DNA from: Streptomyces mesophilus | GTDB lineage: Bacteria > Actinomycetota > Actinomycetes > Streptomycetales > Streptomycetaceae | Reading direction: 5' to 3' | Assembly (NCBI RefSeq): GCF_011044995.1 | Contig: NZ_JAAKZW010000004.1 | Location: 62,001 to 126,000 of the forward strand | Length of the DNA stretch: 64,000 bases | Shown here: positions 41,627-50,891 of the stretch, in pieces | Numbering within the stretch: the first letter of the stretch is position 1 | How the letters are laid out: each line of letters starts with the position of its first letter | The notes under the pieces: model-generated | The model's database searches: none | What the model was told of the DNA's origin: nothing | What the model saw: only the letters and a program-made list of their open reading frames with translations | Position numbers and translations under genes: made by a program

Positions 41627-42868
41627 GTGTCCGCGTACAACGCCGAGACGACGGGCGGCGCCGGCGAGGTTGTGCAGCAGTACCTGCGCGGATCCGCCCA
41701 CCGGCTGGAGGCGGCGATCCTGGAGCGACTGACCGCGGAACTCCCCGTCTACCGGAAGCTGCCCACCGAACAGCTCTCCGGCGATGTGGCGCGCATGATC
41801 CGCCGGGGCCTCGACGACTTCGCGCGGGTAATGGAAAGCGGCTCCATGCCAGGTCCCGAGCAACTCGCCCTGCTGACCGGCTCGGCCACCCGCCGGGCGG
41901 AGGAAGGGCTGCCGGCCGAAGCCATCGTCTCCGCCTACTTCCTCGGGGCCAGGACCTGCGCGGACGACTTCGCCGCGGCGGCCCGGCCCGAAGACCTTCC
42001 GGCCCTCACCGCCATGTACAGCCTGCTCGTCGCATACCTTCAGCACGTCACCACCGCCGTCACCGCCGGCTACGTGCACCAGATGCAGACCACCGTCGGC
42101 GAACGGCACAGCGCCCGCCAACTGCTGCTGACCGCCCTGCGCGAAGGACGCGTCGACGAGGAGGCGGCCAAGGAAGCGGGGCTCACGCTCCCTGCCGGCT
42201 ACCTCGTTCTCGCGCTGGTCACCGGGCCGCACGCCGATGAACACGCTCCCGGTGTCGACACGAACGCCGCGGCCCAGCGCAAACTCAGGCGCCTGCACAC
42301 GGAACTCGCCCTGCACACCCGCGGAACCGCCCTCACCTCACTGACCACCACCGGCGGCCTGGTGCTCCTGCCCAGCGAGACCGACCCCGCCGAACTCACC
42401 CCGGCTCATTGGGACGGCACCACACAACTCCTGACCCGTCTGCAGCGCGCCGCGGGCGCCACCGTCCTCGCCGCGGCGGTGCCGGCCCGGCCCGGCGACG
42501 TCGCCCAGGTGTGGCCCGTCGCCACCGAACTGGCCCGTATCGCCGCCGCCTCGGCACGCCCACCGGGCCTTTACCGCCTTGAAGACCTCGCCCTCGAGTA
42601 CCAGCTCTCACGTCCCGGCCCCGCCCACGCCCACGTCGCCGGTCTCCTCGACCCGCTGGACGCGCACGCCGACCTTCTGCTCACGCTGACGGCTTTCCTG
42701 CGCCACGACTTGGACCGTCGCGCGACCGCCCAAGCCCTCAACGTCCACCCCAACACCGTTCTCTACCGACTCCGCAAGATCACCGCCCTCACCGGACTCG
42801 ACGCCACACGCCCCACCGACCTGCCCACCCTGCACGCCGCCCTCACCTGCCACACCCTCGGGAACTGA
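41627..42868 (+). CDS. PucR-family transcriptional regulator
   Basis: 413 residues, GTG start with GAGGGG nine bases upstream. A RsbT co-antagonist-like helical N-terminal region (~10-150), a GGDEF-like middle domain (~180-310) and a C-terminal PucR HTH (~345-410; LTLTAFLRHDLDRRATAQALNVHPNTVLYRLRKI). Such regulators often control catabolic or secretion genes next to them. It is divergent from the lipase, which may be the target. Confidence 0.92.
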   Translation: MSAYNAETTGGAGEVVQQYLRGSAHRLEAAILERLTAELPVYRKLPTEQLSGDVARMIRRGLDDFARVMESGSMPGPEQLALLTGSATRRAEEGLPAEAIVSAYFLGARTCADDFAAAARPEDLPALTAMYSLLVAYLQHVTTAVTAGYVHQMQTTVGERHSARQLLLTALREGRVDEEAAKEAGLTLPAGYLVLALVTGPHADEHAPGVDTNAAAQRKLRRLHTELALHTRGTALTSLTTTGGLVLLPSETDPAELTPAHWDGTTQLLTRLQRAAGATVLAAAVPARPGDVAQVWPVATELARIAAASARPPGLYRLEDLALEYQLSRPGPAHAHVAGLLDPLDAHADLLLTLTAFLRHDLDRRATAQALNVHPNTVLYRLRKITALTGLDATRPTDLPTLHAALTCHTLGN

Positions 42869-42883
42869 CGTAGGGCAGCACCT

Positions 42884-43750
42884 TCAATGGCCGGGCAGGT
42901 CGAGGTCCTTTCGAGCCTGCTCGAGTTCGTCGGCCCAGATGAACAGGCGGTGTGACGGCGGCACTTCGTGATAGCCGTGCAGTCCTACGACGCGCAGGTC
43001 GCGCAGGTCGACACAGACGCGTTGATAGGCGTCGTCGACCGCCGCCTTGGGGTCGTCCAGCTTCTCGGAACCCAGCTTGACGCAGGCGCGGAACTCGTAC
43101 GCGAGCAGTAGATCCTCGCCGAACTCGGCCCACGCGCCCCGCCGTTCGCTCCACGCCCGGTCGGCCTCGGTGACGAGCCGGTTCAGGTCGGTGTTGTGGG
43201 GGAGTGAGGGGTGGACGAGGAACATGGCGCCCCAGCCGGAGGCGACCATGTCCAGGTTGAACGTACGGCGGTCGGGGTGGTCCCTGGGTGGCAGGGGATC
43301 CGAGGCGTCCGCGTCGAACCAGGGTGCCAGGTAGGCGAGGAGCCGGCCGTACCGGTCGAGGATCTCGCCGGTCGGGATGATCGCCGCTCTGCGCCGCGGC
43401 CCGGACGGTCGGGTGAGCCGCCGGTCAAGGAGGGCGTCGAACTCGGCACTCGCGCGATTGCCCGCGGCGATGTGCCGTTCGGCGGCTGTCGGGGTCAGCC
43501 GGCCGGCCAGGTACGCGCGCAGCCTTTCGGGAAGGAAGGCGTCGAAGGTGCCGTCGCTCAGGCGGGACCGGCAACGGTCCAGCTTCATCTGGGCGGTGGC
43601 GGGCAGCCCGGCGTAGTGCGCCTTCTCGGGTGTGTCCACCGACACCATGCGCACCGGCTGGTCGATGACGGGGGTGTCGCCGTCGGAGGTCCGCAGCAGC
43701 CGCCTGGGGGCGGGAGGCCGCGTCACTCGGGGAAAGTCGAACCTGAGCAT
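42884..43750 (-). CDS. Staphylococcal-nuclease-like (thermonuclease fold) protein
   Basis: 288 residues from ATG 43750 (AAGGGA eight bases upstream). SNase-like hallmarks: VRMVSVDTPEKAHYAG, then a helical insertion (~65-125), TGEILDRYGRLLAYLAPW, and FNLDMVASGWGAMFLVHPSLPHNTDLNRLVTEADRAWSERRGAW. The motif Asp-Thr-Pro-Glu and the Asp-x-Tyr-Gly-Arg active-site stretch are kept. No signal peptide is seen, so it may act in the cytoplasm. It converges on the PucR gene with 15 bp between them. Confidence 0.75.
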   Translation of the reverse strand: MLRFDFPRVTRPPAPRRLLRTSDGDTPVIDQPVRMVSVDTPEKAHYAGLPATAQMKLDRCRSRLSDGTFDAFLPERLRAYLAGRLTPTAAERHIAAGNRASAEFDALLDRRLTRPSGPRRRAAIIPTGEILDRYGRLLAYLAPWFDADASDPLPPRDHPDRRTFNLDMVASGWGAMFLVHPSLPHNTDLNRLVTEADRAWSERRGAWAEFGEDLLLAYEFRACVKLGSEKLDDPKAAVDDAYQRVCVDLRDLRVVGLHGYHEVPPSHRLFIWADELEQARKDLDLPGH

Positions 43751-44075
43751 GCTCTGTCCCTTCGGACGCCACATACCACTGAGGTGTGCGTGAGCGGCGA
43801 TCCCGGTGCCGGGCCCGGCGTGTGGCCGCCCGGAGGCACAGGTGCCATGGGCAGCGAACACCCGTACCGGCCCCGACGCAATGGCCCGGCAGGCCTGGTG
43901 GAGACACCTGGCTCGTCGTCTCGTGGTCGACGTACGGCCCGAAAGTCCAAGCGGAATTGGATGTTCTGCGCTTCTTCCGTACGGGATGTTGACCGACTCT
44001 GCGTCGCTGGCTTGGATCGGCGGGCAGAGATCCGATGAATCCGCCCCTGTACCTCACACTTCGACAGGAGTCGCA
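43751..44075. other. Divergent intergenic region (nuclease-like / GH20)
   Basis: 325 bp with no supported gene. Forward frames across it are open but lack a start with a ribosome site or conserved sequence. Promoters for both neighbours must be here. A loosely symmetric CCTGGTGGAGACACCTGG at 43894-43911 is too poor a match to a DasR site to call. Confidence 0.5.
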
Positions 44076-45977
44076 GTGCTACGCAGACGATCGATCCCCT
44101 GGTTGCTTGCCACGCTGGCGGGTGCCCTGCTGATGATCGCGGCCCCCCTGCCCGGCGCCGCCGCTTCGGCCTCCGCCGCCTCGGTCGCCGCGGCCGCGCC
44201 GCCCGTCACCGTGCCTGCCCTGTCGGACTGGACGCCCCAGGAAGGGAGTTACTCCTTCGGGCGGCACACGCGCCTGGTCGTGGACGTCCACGACAAGGAG
44301 GCGCGCGACGTCGCCGCCACCCTCGCCGAGGACCTCCGCCAGGCCGGCCACGGCGCCGTACCCGTCGCGGACAGCGGCCAAGGAGCCGTCCGCGGCGGTG
44401 ATGTGGTCGTGCGCGTCGACCCTGCCCGCGAGGGTGCTCTGGGCAAGGAGGGGTACGCCCTCACGGCGGGACGCACCCTCACCATCACCGGCGCCACCGA
44501 GGCCGGGGCCTTCTACGGCACCCGCACCCTGCTCCAACTCCTGGCCGGGGGCCACCGGATACCGGCCGGGCGGACCGTCGACGTCCCGCAGTACGCCGAG
44601 CGCGGCGTCGGGGTCTGCGCCTGCTACATCCACATCACCACGCAGTGGCTGGAGAACCTCGTACGCGACATGGCGTACCACAAGCTCAACCAGCTGCTGC
44701 TCGAACTCAAGGTGAAGAGCGACGCCCACCCCGAGGCCAACAGCTGGGGCTACTACACCAAGGACGAGATCCGGCGGCTCGTCGCACTGGGCGAGAAGTA
44801 CCACGTCACCATCATCCCGGAGATCAACTCCCCTGGGCACATGGACCCCTGGATCGAGAACCGGCCCGAACTCCAGCTCACCGACAGCGACGGGAAGCCG
44901 CAGCCGTCCCGGCTCGACGTCACCTCACCCGAGGCGTTCGCCTACTACACGTCGCTGATCGACGAGTACGGCGAGGTGTTCACGGCCGACTCCTGGCACA
45001 TGGGCGCCGACGAATACATGCTCGGCTCGGACTTCGCCAAGTACCCGCACGTCCTGGAGTACGCGAGGAAGAAGTACGGGCCGGGCGCCACCCCGCAGGA
45101 CGCGTTCATCGACTTCGTCAACCGGGTCCATGACTACGCCGCGGCCAAGGGCAAGCGGCTGCGGATCTGGAACGACGGGCTCACCGGCGACAACACCGTC
45201 CCCGTCGAGCCCGGTACGACCGTCGAGCACTGGCTGAACGTACGGACGAAACCCAGCGAACTCCTCGCCCAGGGCTACCCGTTGCTCAACGCCTCCTACT
45301 CGCTCTACCTCGTCCGCGGCGGCTTCCACATGAACACCAAGTCGCTGTACGAGCAGCGGTGGGACCCGCGCAGCTTCGAAGGAGAGAAGGTGGCCTCACG
45401 CGAGGGCATCACCGGCGCGAAGATCAGCCTCTGGCCGGACAACGGTCGCGGCGAGACCGAGAACGAAGTCGCCGAGGCCATGGACCTGCCGCTGCGTTAC
45501 GTGGCCCAGACCACGTGGGGCGTGCCCCACCCCGACGCCACCTACGAGGCGTTCGCCGCCCGCGCCAAGACCGTGGGGCACGCTCCGGGCCACCGCGACC
45601 TGACCCGGCTGCCCGTGGCCGAAGGCACGTACACCCTGCGCGACACCCAGGGCAGGGCCGCCCCGGCCGACTGGCGGATCAGCCGCACCCCCGACGGCTA
45701 CGCCACGCTGACCTCTGCGGCGACCGGACGGTGCGCCGAGACGCGCAGCGGCAAGCTCACCCTCAACACCCCGCTGCAGCCCGGCACTCCGGTCACCCAG
45801 GAGACCTGCTCGGCGACGAACACCCTGCAGCGCTGGCAGCTCACCAAGGTCCGCGGCGGCTACCGCCTCACCAACGCGATCACGCAGATGGCCCTCCACG
45901 TCACCGCGGACGGCCGGCTGCTCCAGTACCCGGCCGACCAACAGCCGCCCGCCGTCTGGCGCCTCGCCGCCCACTGA
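44076..45977 (+). CDS. Secreted GH20 beta-N-acetylhexosaminidase-type enzyme with C-terminal ricin-like domain
   Basis: 633 residues from GTG 44076 (AGGAG five bases upstream). Signal peptide to ~40, a GH20b N-terminal alpha/beta domain (~55-165; GYALTAGRTLTITGATEAGAFYGTRTLLQLL), then the GH20 barrel (~170-500). The catalytic pair is Asp312-Glu313 in WHMGADEYM. A ricin-B/RICIN-like beta-trefoil fragment covers ~525-630 (ATGRCAETRSGKL, NTLQRWQLTKV, QQPPAVWRL). It removes or releases terminal GlcNAc/GalNAc units outside the cell, possibly as lacto-N-biosidase-like activity. The GH29 gene follows by 18 bp. Confidence 0.9.
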   Translation: MLRRRSIPWLLATLAGALLMIAAPLPGAAASASAASVAAAAPPVTVPALSDWTPQEGSYSFGRHTRLVVDVHDKEARDVAATLAEDLRQAGHGAVPVADSGQGAVRGGDVVVRVDPAREGALGKEGYALTAGRTLTITGATEAGAFYGTRTLLQLLAGGHRIPAGRTVDVPQYAERGVGVCACYIHITTQWLENLVRDMAYHKLNQLLLELKVKSDAHPEANSWGYYTKDEIRRLVALGEKYHVTIIPEINSPGHMDPWIENRPELQLTDSDGKPQPSRLDVTSPEAFAYYTSLIDEYGEVFTADSWHMGADEYMLGSDFAKYPHVLEYARKKYGPGATPQDAFIDFVNRVHDYAAAKGKRLRIWNDGLTGDNTVPVEPGTTVEHWLNVRTKPSELLAQGYPLLNASYSLYLVRGGFHMNTKSLYEQRWDPRSFEGEKVASREGITGAKISLWPDNGRGETENEVAEAMDLPLRYVAQTTWGVPHPDATYEAFAARAKTVGHAPGHRDLTRLPVAEGTYTLRDTQGRAAPADWRISRTPDGYATLTSAATGRCAETRSGKLTLNTPLQPGTPVTQETCSATNTLQRWQLTKVRGGYRLTNAITQMALHVTADGRLLQYPADQQPPAVWRLAAH

Positions 45978-45995
45978 CCGTCCCGGAGGACCCAC

Positions 45996-47627
45996 ATGGC
46001 CATCAGCAGACGTCTCTTCGTCGGCGCGGTCGCCGCGTCGAGCACCTCGTACGCGCTCACCGTGGGCGCGGCATCCCCTGCGTCCGCCGGCCCTTCGGCG
46101 GCGACCGTCGAGCCGCACTACCGCATACCGATCAGCACGGACGACACACCCGAGCAGCTCGTCGCCAAAGCGGCCCGCGTGCGGCCCACGGAGCGTCAGA
46201 TCACCTGGCAGCGCCTGGAGAAGACCGCCTTCCTGCACTTCGGCGTCAACACCTTCACCGGCCTCGAGTGGGGTACCGGCGACGAGGACCCGGATGTCTT
46301 CCAGCCCGTCGGCCTGGACACCGACCAGTGGGCACGGGCCCTGCGCGACGGCGGCTTCGAGCTCGCCATCCTCACCGTCAAGCACCACGACGGCTTCGTC
46401 CTCTATCCCTCCCGCTACACCCGGCACAGCGTCGTCTCCAGCAGTTGGCAGGGCGGCCACGGCGACGTGCTGCGCTCCTTCGCCGACTCGATGCGCGGCC
46501 ACGGCATCAAGGTCGGGGTCTATATCTCCCCGGCCGACGAGAACCAGTACCTGCACGGCGTCTACGCCAACGGCAGCGCCCGCACCACGCACACCGTGCC
46601 CACGCTCACCGACGGCGACGACCGGGCGGGCGAGGAACCGCGCACCTTCGACCTCCAGGCCACCGACTACGGCGCGTACATGCTCAATCAGCTCTACGAG
46701 GTGCTCACGGAGTACGGCCCCGTCGACGAGGTGTGGTTCGACGGCGCCCAGGGCCGTATCCCCCCGGACAAGGTGGAGCGCTACGACTGGGACAGCTGGT
46801 ACGAGCTGATCCGCACCCTCGCGCCGGACGCCTCCATCGCCGTGTCGGGTCCCGACGTCCGCTGGGTCGGCAACGAGGGCGGGCTCGCGCGCGAGGACGA
46901 GTGGAGCGTCGTCCCGGTGCGGGAGAAGGACTACGGCCGCACCGACTATGCCCTCCACTACGAGGCCGCCGACCAGGGCAGCCGTGCGGCGCTGGTGGAG
47001 GCGCAGCCGCTGGCCCAGCACCTGCAGTGGTGGCCGGCGGAGTGCGACGTCTCGATCAGGCCCGGGTGGTTCTACCACGCGGACCAGCAGCCCAAGTCGG
47101 TGGAGCAGCTGACCGACCTCTGGTTCCGCTCCGTCGGACGCAACTCCGTGCTGCTCCTGAACATCCCCCCGGACCAGCAGGGCCGCCTGCCCGACGCCGA
47201 CGTCGCCGTCCTCAGGGAGTTCCGTGAGCGGCTGGCACGCGAGCTGCCGGAGGATCTCGCCCGCGACTCCCGGGCCCGGGGCGACGGCCGCCGACCCGGC
47301 CATGCGGTGGACGGCGACCCGGACACCGCGTGGACGTCGCCCGCGCCGTCCGAGGGCACACTCACGCTGGACCTCGGCCGGGAGCAAGCGGTCGACCGGA
47401 TCCGGCTCGCCGAGGACATCCGCCAGGGCCAGCAGGTCGAATCGGCGGTCGTCGAGGCACGCACGGCCGGGGGCTGGCATCACGTGGCGACGGTCGGCAC
47501 GATCGGTGCCTCCCGGATCCTCGCCCTGCCCGCCGTGGTGACGGCCCGTCAGTGGCGGCTGCGCATCGTCGCATCCCGCGAGGCGGCCTCGATCGCCGCC
47601 TTCGAGCTCCACCACTCGCGCGTGTGA
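45996..47627 (+). CDS. Secreted GH29 alpha-L-fucosidase with C-terminal F5/8-type (CBM32) domain
   Basis: 543 residues. The N-terminus MAISRRLFVGAVAASS has a twin-arginine motif. The GH29 barrel (~60-400) shows WQRLEKTAFLHFGVNTFTG, LTVKHHDGFVLYPS, GVYISPADEN and nucleophile Asp249 in EVWFDGAQ. The last ~120 residues are a discoidin-like module (HAVDGDPDTAWTS ... RQWRLRIVASREAASIAAFELH). It removes alpha-L-fucose. Pairing with GH20 indicates host- or fungal-type fucosylated GlcNAc glycans as substrate. Confidence 0.93.
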   Translation: MAISRRLFVGAVAASSTSYALTVGAASPASAGPSAATVEPHYRIPISTDDTPEQLVAKAARVRPTERQITWQRLEKTAFLHFGVNTFTGLEWGTGDEDPDVFQPVGLDTDQWARALRDGGFELAILTVKHHDGFVLYPSRYTRHSVVSSSWQGGHGDVLRSFADSMRGHGIKVGVYISPADENQYLHGVYANGSARTTHTVPTLTDGDDRAGEEPRTFDLQATDYGAYMLNQLYEVLTEYGPVDEVWFDGAQGRIPPDKVERYDWDSWYELIRTLAPDASIAVSGPDVRWVGNEGGLAREDEWSVVPVREKDYGRTDYALHYEAADQGSRAALVEAQPLAQHLQWWPAECDVSIRPGWFYHADQQPKSVEQLTDLWFRSVGRNSVLLLNIPPDQQGRLPDADVAVLREFRERLARELPEDLARDSRARGDGRRPGHAVDGDPDTAWTSPAPSEGTLTLDLGREQAVDRIRLAEDIRQGQQVESAVVEARTAGGWHHVATVGTIGASRILALPAVVTARQWRLRIVASREAASIAAFELHHSRV

Positions 47628-47777
47628 CGACGGGCACTGATCCTGAACGGCCAGACATCGGAGGAATGGGCTGAAGGGGTGGGCCGCGGCTGGGGTCGTC
47701 GCGGGACCACCGGCCTCCGTTTGGGCGACCAGCGGATGCGGCACCGCGGCGGTGACGCCACGTTATGGGACATGGTC

Positions 47778-47818
47778 GCGTGTGCCTCGGCTGCGACGTT
47801 CGCAGCCGAGGCACACGC
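47778..47818. terminator. Strong terminator hairpin after the GH20/GH29 operon
   Basis: Perfect 18-bp inverted repeat (47778-47795 with 47801-47818) and a 5-nt ACGTT loop, 150 bp after the fucosidase stop. Confidence 0.85.
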
Positions 47819-47851
47819 CCTTCCGATGCCCTGACGAGAGTGGGTAACAGC

Positions 47852-48058
47852 ATGCAGATCAAGTGCACGAACGCGAGCACCGGGCAGGGTGTGACGGTGG
47901 GCTCGCTCGAGGAGATGCGGGGCGTGGTGTACGGCATCGTCCTCACCCGGGGCGAGTCCGGCGACGTCGCGGCGAAGATGTGCGACTCCATTGTCGGCGC
48001 CGTCCGCGACAGCGCCTCGGCGTACAACTACCAGGGCTGGACGTTCGAGAGCCGCTGA
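47852..48058 (+). CDS. Small hypothetical protein
   Basis: 68 residues from ATG 47852, MQIKCTNASTGQGVTVGSLEEMRGVVYGIVLTRG..., ending NYQGWTFESR. Good actinobacterial codon usage supports it as real. No known family recognised. It stands alone between a terminator and the WXG100-like operon. Confidence 0.6.
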   Translation: MQIKCTNASTGQGVTVGSLEEMRGVVYGIVLTRGESGDVAAKMCDSIVGAVRDSASAYNYQGWTFESR

Positions 48059-48132
48059 GCTCGGGAGCGCCGGCCCGGCACCGTGCGGCCGGCGCGCCGA
48101 TCGGCCCCCTCGCGGCTGAGGCCGCCCCTGTT

Positions 48133-48152
48133 CGATCAAGTACCCTTGATCG
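48133..48152. promoter_or_regulatory. Inverted repeat CGATCAAG-N4-CTTGATCG
   Basis: Two perfect 8-bp arms around TACC, 36 bp before the TTG start of the WXG100-like gene. It is a candidate operator or promoter element for the three-gene cassette. Confidence 0.5.
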
Positions 48153-48187
48153 CTTGAGAGTTCGACAGAGGGCAACGGGGGCTCGCT

Positions 48188-48652
48188 TTGGCGTGGGAAG
48201 AGTGGGAGCAGCTGAAGGCTGCCGCGGCCGAGCGGCATGCGGCCGCCGCGGCATCCGGGATGCGGCTGAATCAGGTGGCGCCGGAGCCGGGAGGCGGCGG
48301 GGCCGGTGGCCTTGGTCCCGGCGACGGGTTCCGTGTGAAGCATCAGTCGCTCGACGGCAGTTCGCATCTGCTGATCGAGCTGGCCGGGCTGCTCTACGAG
48401 GGCCGTCCGGACGGGGACCTGTGCACGACGGCGCGCGCACCCCGTTCGCATCCGGATGTGGCCGAGAAGGTGGACCGGTTCGCGCGCTTCGCGGACGACC
48501 AGTACCAGGATCTGACCTCGCTGCTTGCCGCGCTGTCGACGCGGCTGCGGGACACCAAGAGCAACTACGTGTCGTACGACGGCGAAGTGGCGGGCGGAAT
48601 GATGAACGCCCTGCTGGAAACGGGCGTGTACGTGCCGCCCGAGAAGCGGTGA
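48188..48652 (+). CDS. WXG100/ESX-associated-like small protein
   Basis: 154 residues, TTG start with GGGGG upstream. MAWEEWEQLKAAAAERHAAAA has two W-x-x-W-like turns and a helical N-terminus; a Gly-rich linker (~33-45) is followed by a helical pair (~60-140; VAEKVDRFARFADDQYQDLTSLLAALSTRLRDTKSNYVSYDGEVAGGMMNALLETGVY). The pattern is like actinobacterial type VII secretion chaperone/partner proteins. It precedes the lysozyme-like gene by 15 bp. Confidence 0.6.
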   Translation: MAWEEWEQLKAAAAERHAAAAASGMRLNQVAPEPGGGGAGGLGPGDGFRVKHQSLDGSSHLLIELAGLLYEGRPDGDLCTTARAPRSHPDVAEKVDRFARFADDQYQDLTSLLAALSTRLRDTKSNYVSYDGEVAGGMMNALLETGVYVPPEKR

Positions 48653-48667
48653 GGGAGAGGGATACCC

Positions 48668-50056
48668 GTGGCCTATACCTACCGTGCCGATGTGGAGTTC
48701 CTCGAAGGGTGCAATGCGGCGCTCGTCGAGCGGAACGCCGATGAATTCCGGCGGTTGCGCGATCTGTTGCTGAGCATCGAGCCGTCGGCGTCCAGGGCGG
48801 CGAAGAAGACGGACTGGGTGAGTGAGAACCGCAAGCCGTACGACGACCGGCTGCGCGAAGCGAACGAGCTGGTCACGCATCTGTCCGACGGCTACGACAA
48901 GGCACAGAGCGCGCTGTTGCACTACGCGCGCGCACTGGAGATAGCCAAGTCGCACTACTCGGACGGGCTGCGCGCGGAGTCGACGCTGAAGGGCCTGGTC
49001 GCTCAGGTGGGGGAGGCGGTCACGGAGACGGCGCAGCGCGCCGAGCCGATGCGGCAGTGGGAAGACCTGCGCGGCACCACGGGCTTCCTGGACTGGATGG
49101 CGGAAGTGACCGTCGACATCGACGACATCGAGGACGAGGCGAACCGCGCGCACGACGACGCGAGCGCCGCGTTCGGCCGGGCGAAGCGCGTCGAGAAGGA
49201 GGCCAGGGACAGCTGTACGGCGTCGATGGACGCCGCGTACAAGGCGCTGCCCGACTTCCGTGGCGGAGGTTTCGGGGACGCCAAGGACCTGCTCTCCTCG
49301 ATACCGGCGCTGCGGGCCGAGGCGGCGCAGGCCAGGAACGACCCGCTGGCGAAGCTGGCGGGCAGCGGTCCGAAGGCCGAGTTCACGCAACGGGTGGGCA
49401 CGGAGGACGAGTCGCCTGCGCTGCGCGACATCCGGATGCGGCTCACCCAGTTGCCGGAGGCCGAGGACGCGTACTGGTCGGTGCCGTCCGATGAACAGGA
49501 CAGGCGCGAGTGGATCGCCGCGAACAAGGAGATCATCAAGGCGGCCGCCGAACGTTCCGGACTGCCGGCGGACATGGTCGCGGGCATCGCGTGGCAGGAA
49601 ATCGGCGGGCAGTGGGGGTGGATGGACGACGGCGTCGACACGATCCGGGAGATCTCGGACAGCGGCTGGCTTCCCTGGACGCCGGAGAATCTGCCGATCG
49701 ACCGGCTCGCCAGCCCGCCCGACGAGACATCCTTCGGTCCGATCGCGATGCAGGTGCGCCGCGGCGCGGAGGTGCTCGGCTACGACCCCGAGAACCTGAC
49801 CGAGGGCCAGCGCGACACCATCGAGGCCGCCCTTCAGGACCCGGGCCAGAACATGTTCATCGCCGGCGAGTATCTGAAGATGCTCAAGGAGGAGAGCGGC
49901 TTCGCGGACGTTCCGGCCGAGGAGATGACCCGCGAACAGCGCCAGGAACTGGCCGCCCGCTACAACGGCGGGCCGTATTGGCAGAATGACCAGGCCCAGG
50001 CCTATGGCCGGGGCTTCGACCGGAACCTGGACGACGCGAGGGGCGCCATCAAGTGA
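48668..50056 (+). CDS. Two-part protein: N-terminal ESX-like helical domain and C-terminal lysozyme/SLT-like domain
   Basis: 462 residues, GTG start with GAGGGAGAGG upstream. Residues ~1-215 are long amphipathic helices (YRADVEFLEGCNAALVERNADEFRRLRDLL ...), as in T7SS-exported LXG/WXG proteins. Residues ~285-455 resemble a transglycosylase/lysozyme: AAERSGLPADMVAGIAWQEIGGQWG with Glu311 as likely acid, SFGPIAMQVRRGAEVLGYDP, NMFIAGEYLKMLK and ARYNGGPYWQNDQAQAYGRGF. It may be a secreted peptidoglycan hydrolase. The following membrane protein overlaps by 4 bp. Confidence 0.7.
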   Translation: MAYTYRADVEFLEGCNAALVERNADEFRRLRDLLLSIEPSASRAAKKTDWVSENRKPYDDRLREANELVTHLSDGYDKAQSALLHYARALEIAKSHYSDGLRAESTLKGLVAQVGEAVTETAQRAEPMRQWEDLRGTTGFLDWMAEVTVDIDDIEDEANRAHDDASAAFGRAKRVEKEARDSCTASMDAAYKALPDFRGGGFGDAKDLLSSIPALRAEAAQARNDPLAKLAGSGPKAEFTQRVGTEDESPALRDIRMRLTQLPEAEDAYWSVPSDEQDRREWIAANKEIIKAAAERSGLPADMVAGIAWQEIGGQWGWMDDGVDTIREISDSGWLPWTPENLPIDRLASPPDETSFGPIAMQVRRGAEVLGYDPENLTEGQRDTIEAALQDPGQNMFIAGEYLKMLKEESGFADVPAEEMTREQRQELAARYNGGPYWQNDQAQAYGRGFDRNLDDARGAIK

Positions 50057-50370
50057 GCGAGGCAGGACGTGTGACCGGTGCGGCGCGCGGATCGTGGACG
50101 GTCGTACTCGTCCTGGCGAATCTGCTCAGCTGCTATGTCGGCTACGGTGCCCTGTTCATCCGGCCCGAAGGCGGCTGGGATACGGCCGCGATCGACGGGA
50201 TCGCCGCGGCCGCCGTCTTCCTGTGCGTTCTCGGCACGCTCACCCTTCTCCTGACGTACGTACCGGTACGACGCGGCACCCTCGCCCGCTGGTGGCTGCT
50301 GCTGCCGGCGGTGTTCCTGCTGGCCGGCGTCGCGCGTCTGATCCACGTCGAGTACGCCTATCCGGTCTGA
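50053..50370 (+). CDS. Small integral membrane protein (possible immunity or accessory protein)
   Basis: 105 residues, GTG start overlapping the lysozyme-like stop. Three predicted helices (VVLVLANLLSCYVGYGALF; AIDGIAAAAVFLCVLGTLTLLLTYV; WLLLPAVFLLAGVARLI). No family recognised. Tight coupling to a putative exported cell-wall hydrolase suggests self-protection or export, which is inference only. Confidence 0.7.
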   Translation: MSEAGRVTGAARGSWTVVLVLANLLSCYVGYGALFIRPEGGWDTAAIDGIAAAAVFLCVLGTLTLLLTYVPVRRGTLARWWLLLPAVFLLAGVARLIHVEYAYPV

Positions 50371-50398
50371 CCGGGGCCCGCCTCACGCGCCGCGCGGT

Positions 50399-50797
50399 CT
50401 ACAGCGGACCGTGCGGCAGCTTGCCCTGGTGCTGGTGGAGGAAGACGACCTTCGGGGCGGAGGTCAGGTACTGCTCACGGGCCTGGAGCATGTGACGCGT
50501 GTGCGGCTGCGCCTCGTGCTCGAGGAACGCGTCGCGGTCGGCGTACAGCTCGTAGAACACCCGGGTCAGCGGCCCTCCTTCAGGCGTGTGCACGGTGTAC
50601 ACGAGTGTGCCCGTCTCGCCTTCGATTCCGACGAGGGCGTCGGCGACGAGCTTGTCGAAGGCCTCCGCGGCCGCTTGGGAGCGGAGTTCGAAGACGACGT
50701 AGAGCGCGTACGGGGTGCGGTGCTCCCGTTCGGCCTGGTCGCTCAGATCGACGCTCAGCTGGAGCGCTTCACGACGGGTGATTTCCGGTTCGGACAT
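50399..50797 (-). CDS. Antibiotic-biosynthesis monooxygenase (ABM)-type protein
   Basis: 132 residues from ATG 50797 (AAGGGA upstream). The ABM ferredoxin-like fold pattern is seen in YALYVVFELRSQAAAEAFDKLVADALVGIEGETGTLVYTVH and VFYELYADRDAFLEHEAQPHTRHMLQ. Small cofactor-free oxygenases or stress proteins of this family act as dimers. No pathway partner is adjacent. Confidence 0.88.
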   Translation of the reverse strand: MSEPEITRREALQLSVDLSDQAEREHRTPYALYVVFELRSQAAAEAFDKLVADALVGIEGETGTLVYTVHTPEGGPLTRVFYELYADRDAFLEHEAQPHTRHMLQAREQYLTSAPKVVFLHQHQGKLPHGPL

Positions 50798-50891
50798 ACT
50801 CAGTCCCTTCTTCGTCGTGGTGAGCGGACCGGGTGTCGGTTGCCCGAGCCCCTCCCACACAAACGTCGGCTCACGCGGCGGTGGCCGAGGG

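Noticed and set aside
43894..43911. DasR-like operator before the GH20 gene
   Set aside because: The half sites TGGTGGAGACACC do not match the TGGTCTAGACCA core and symmetry is broken.
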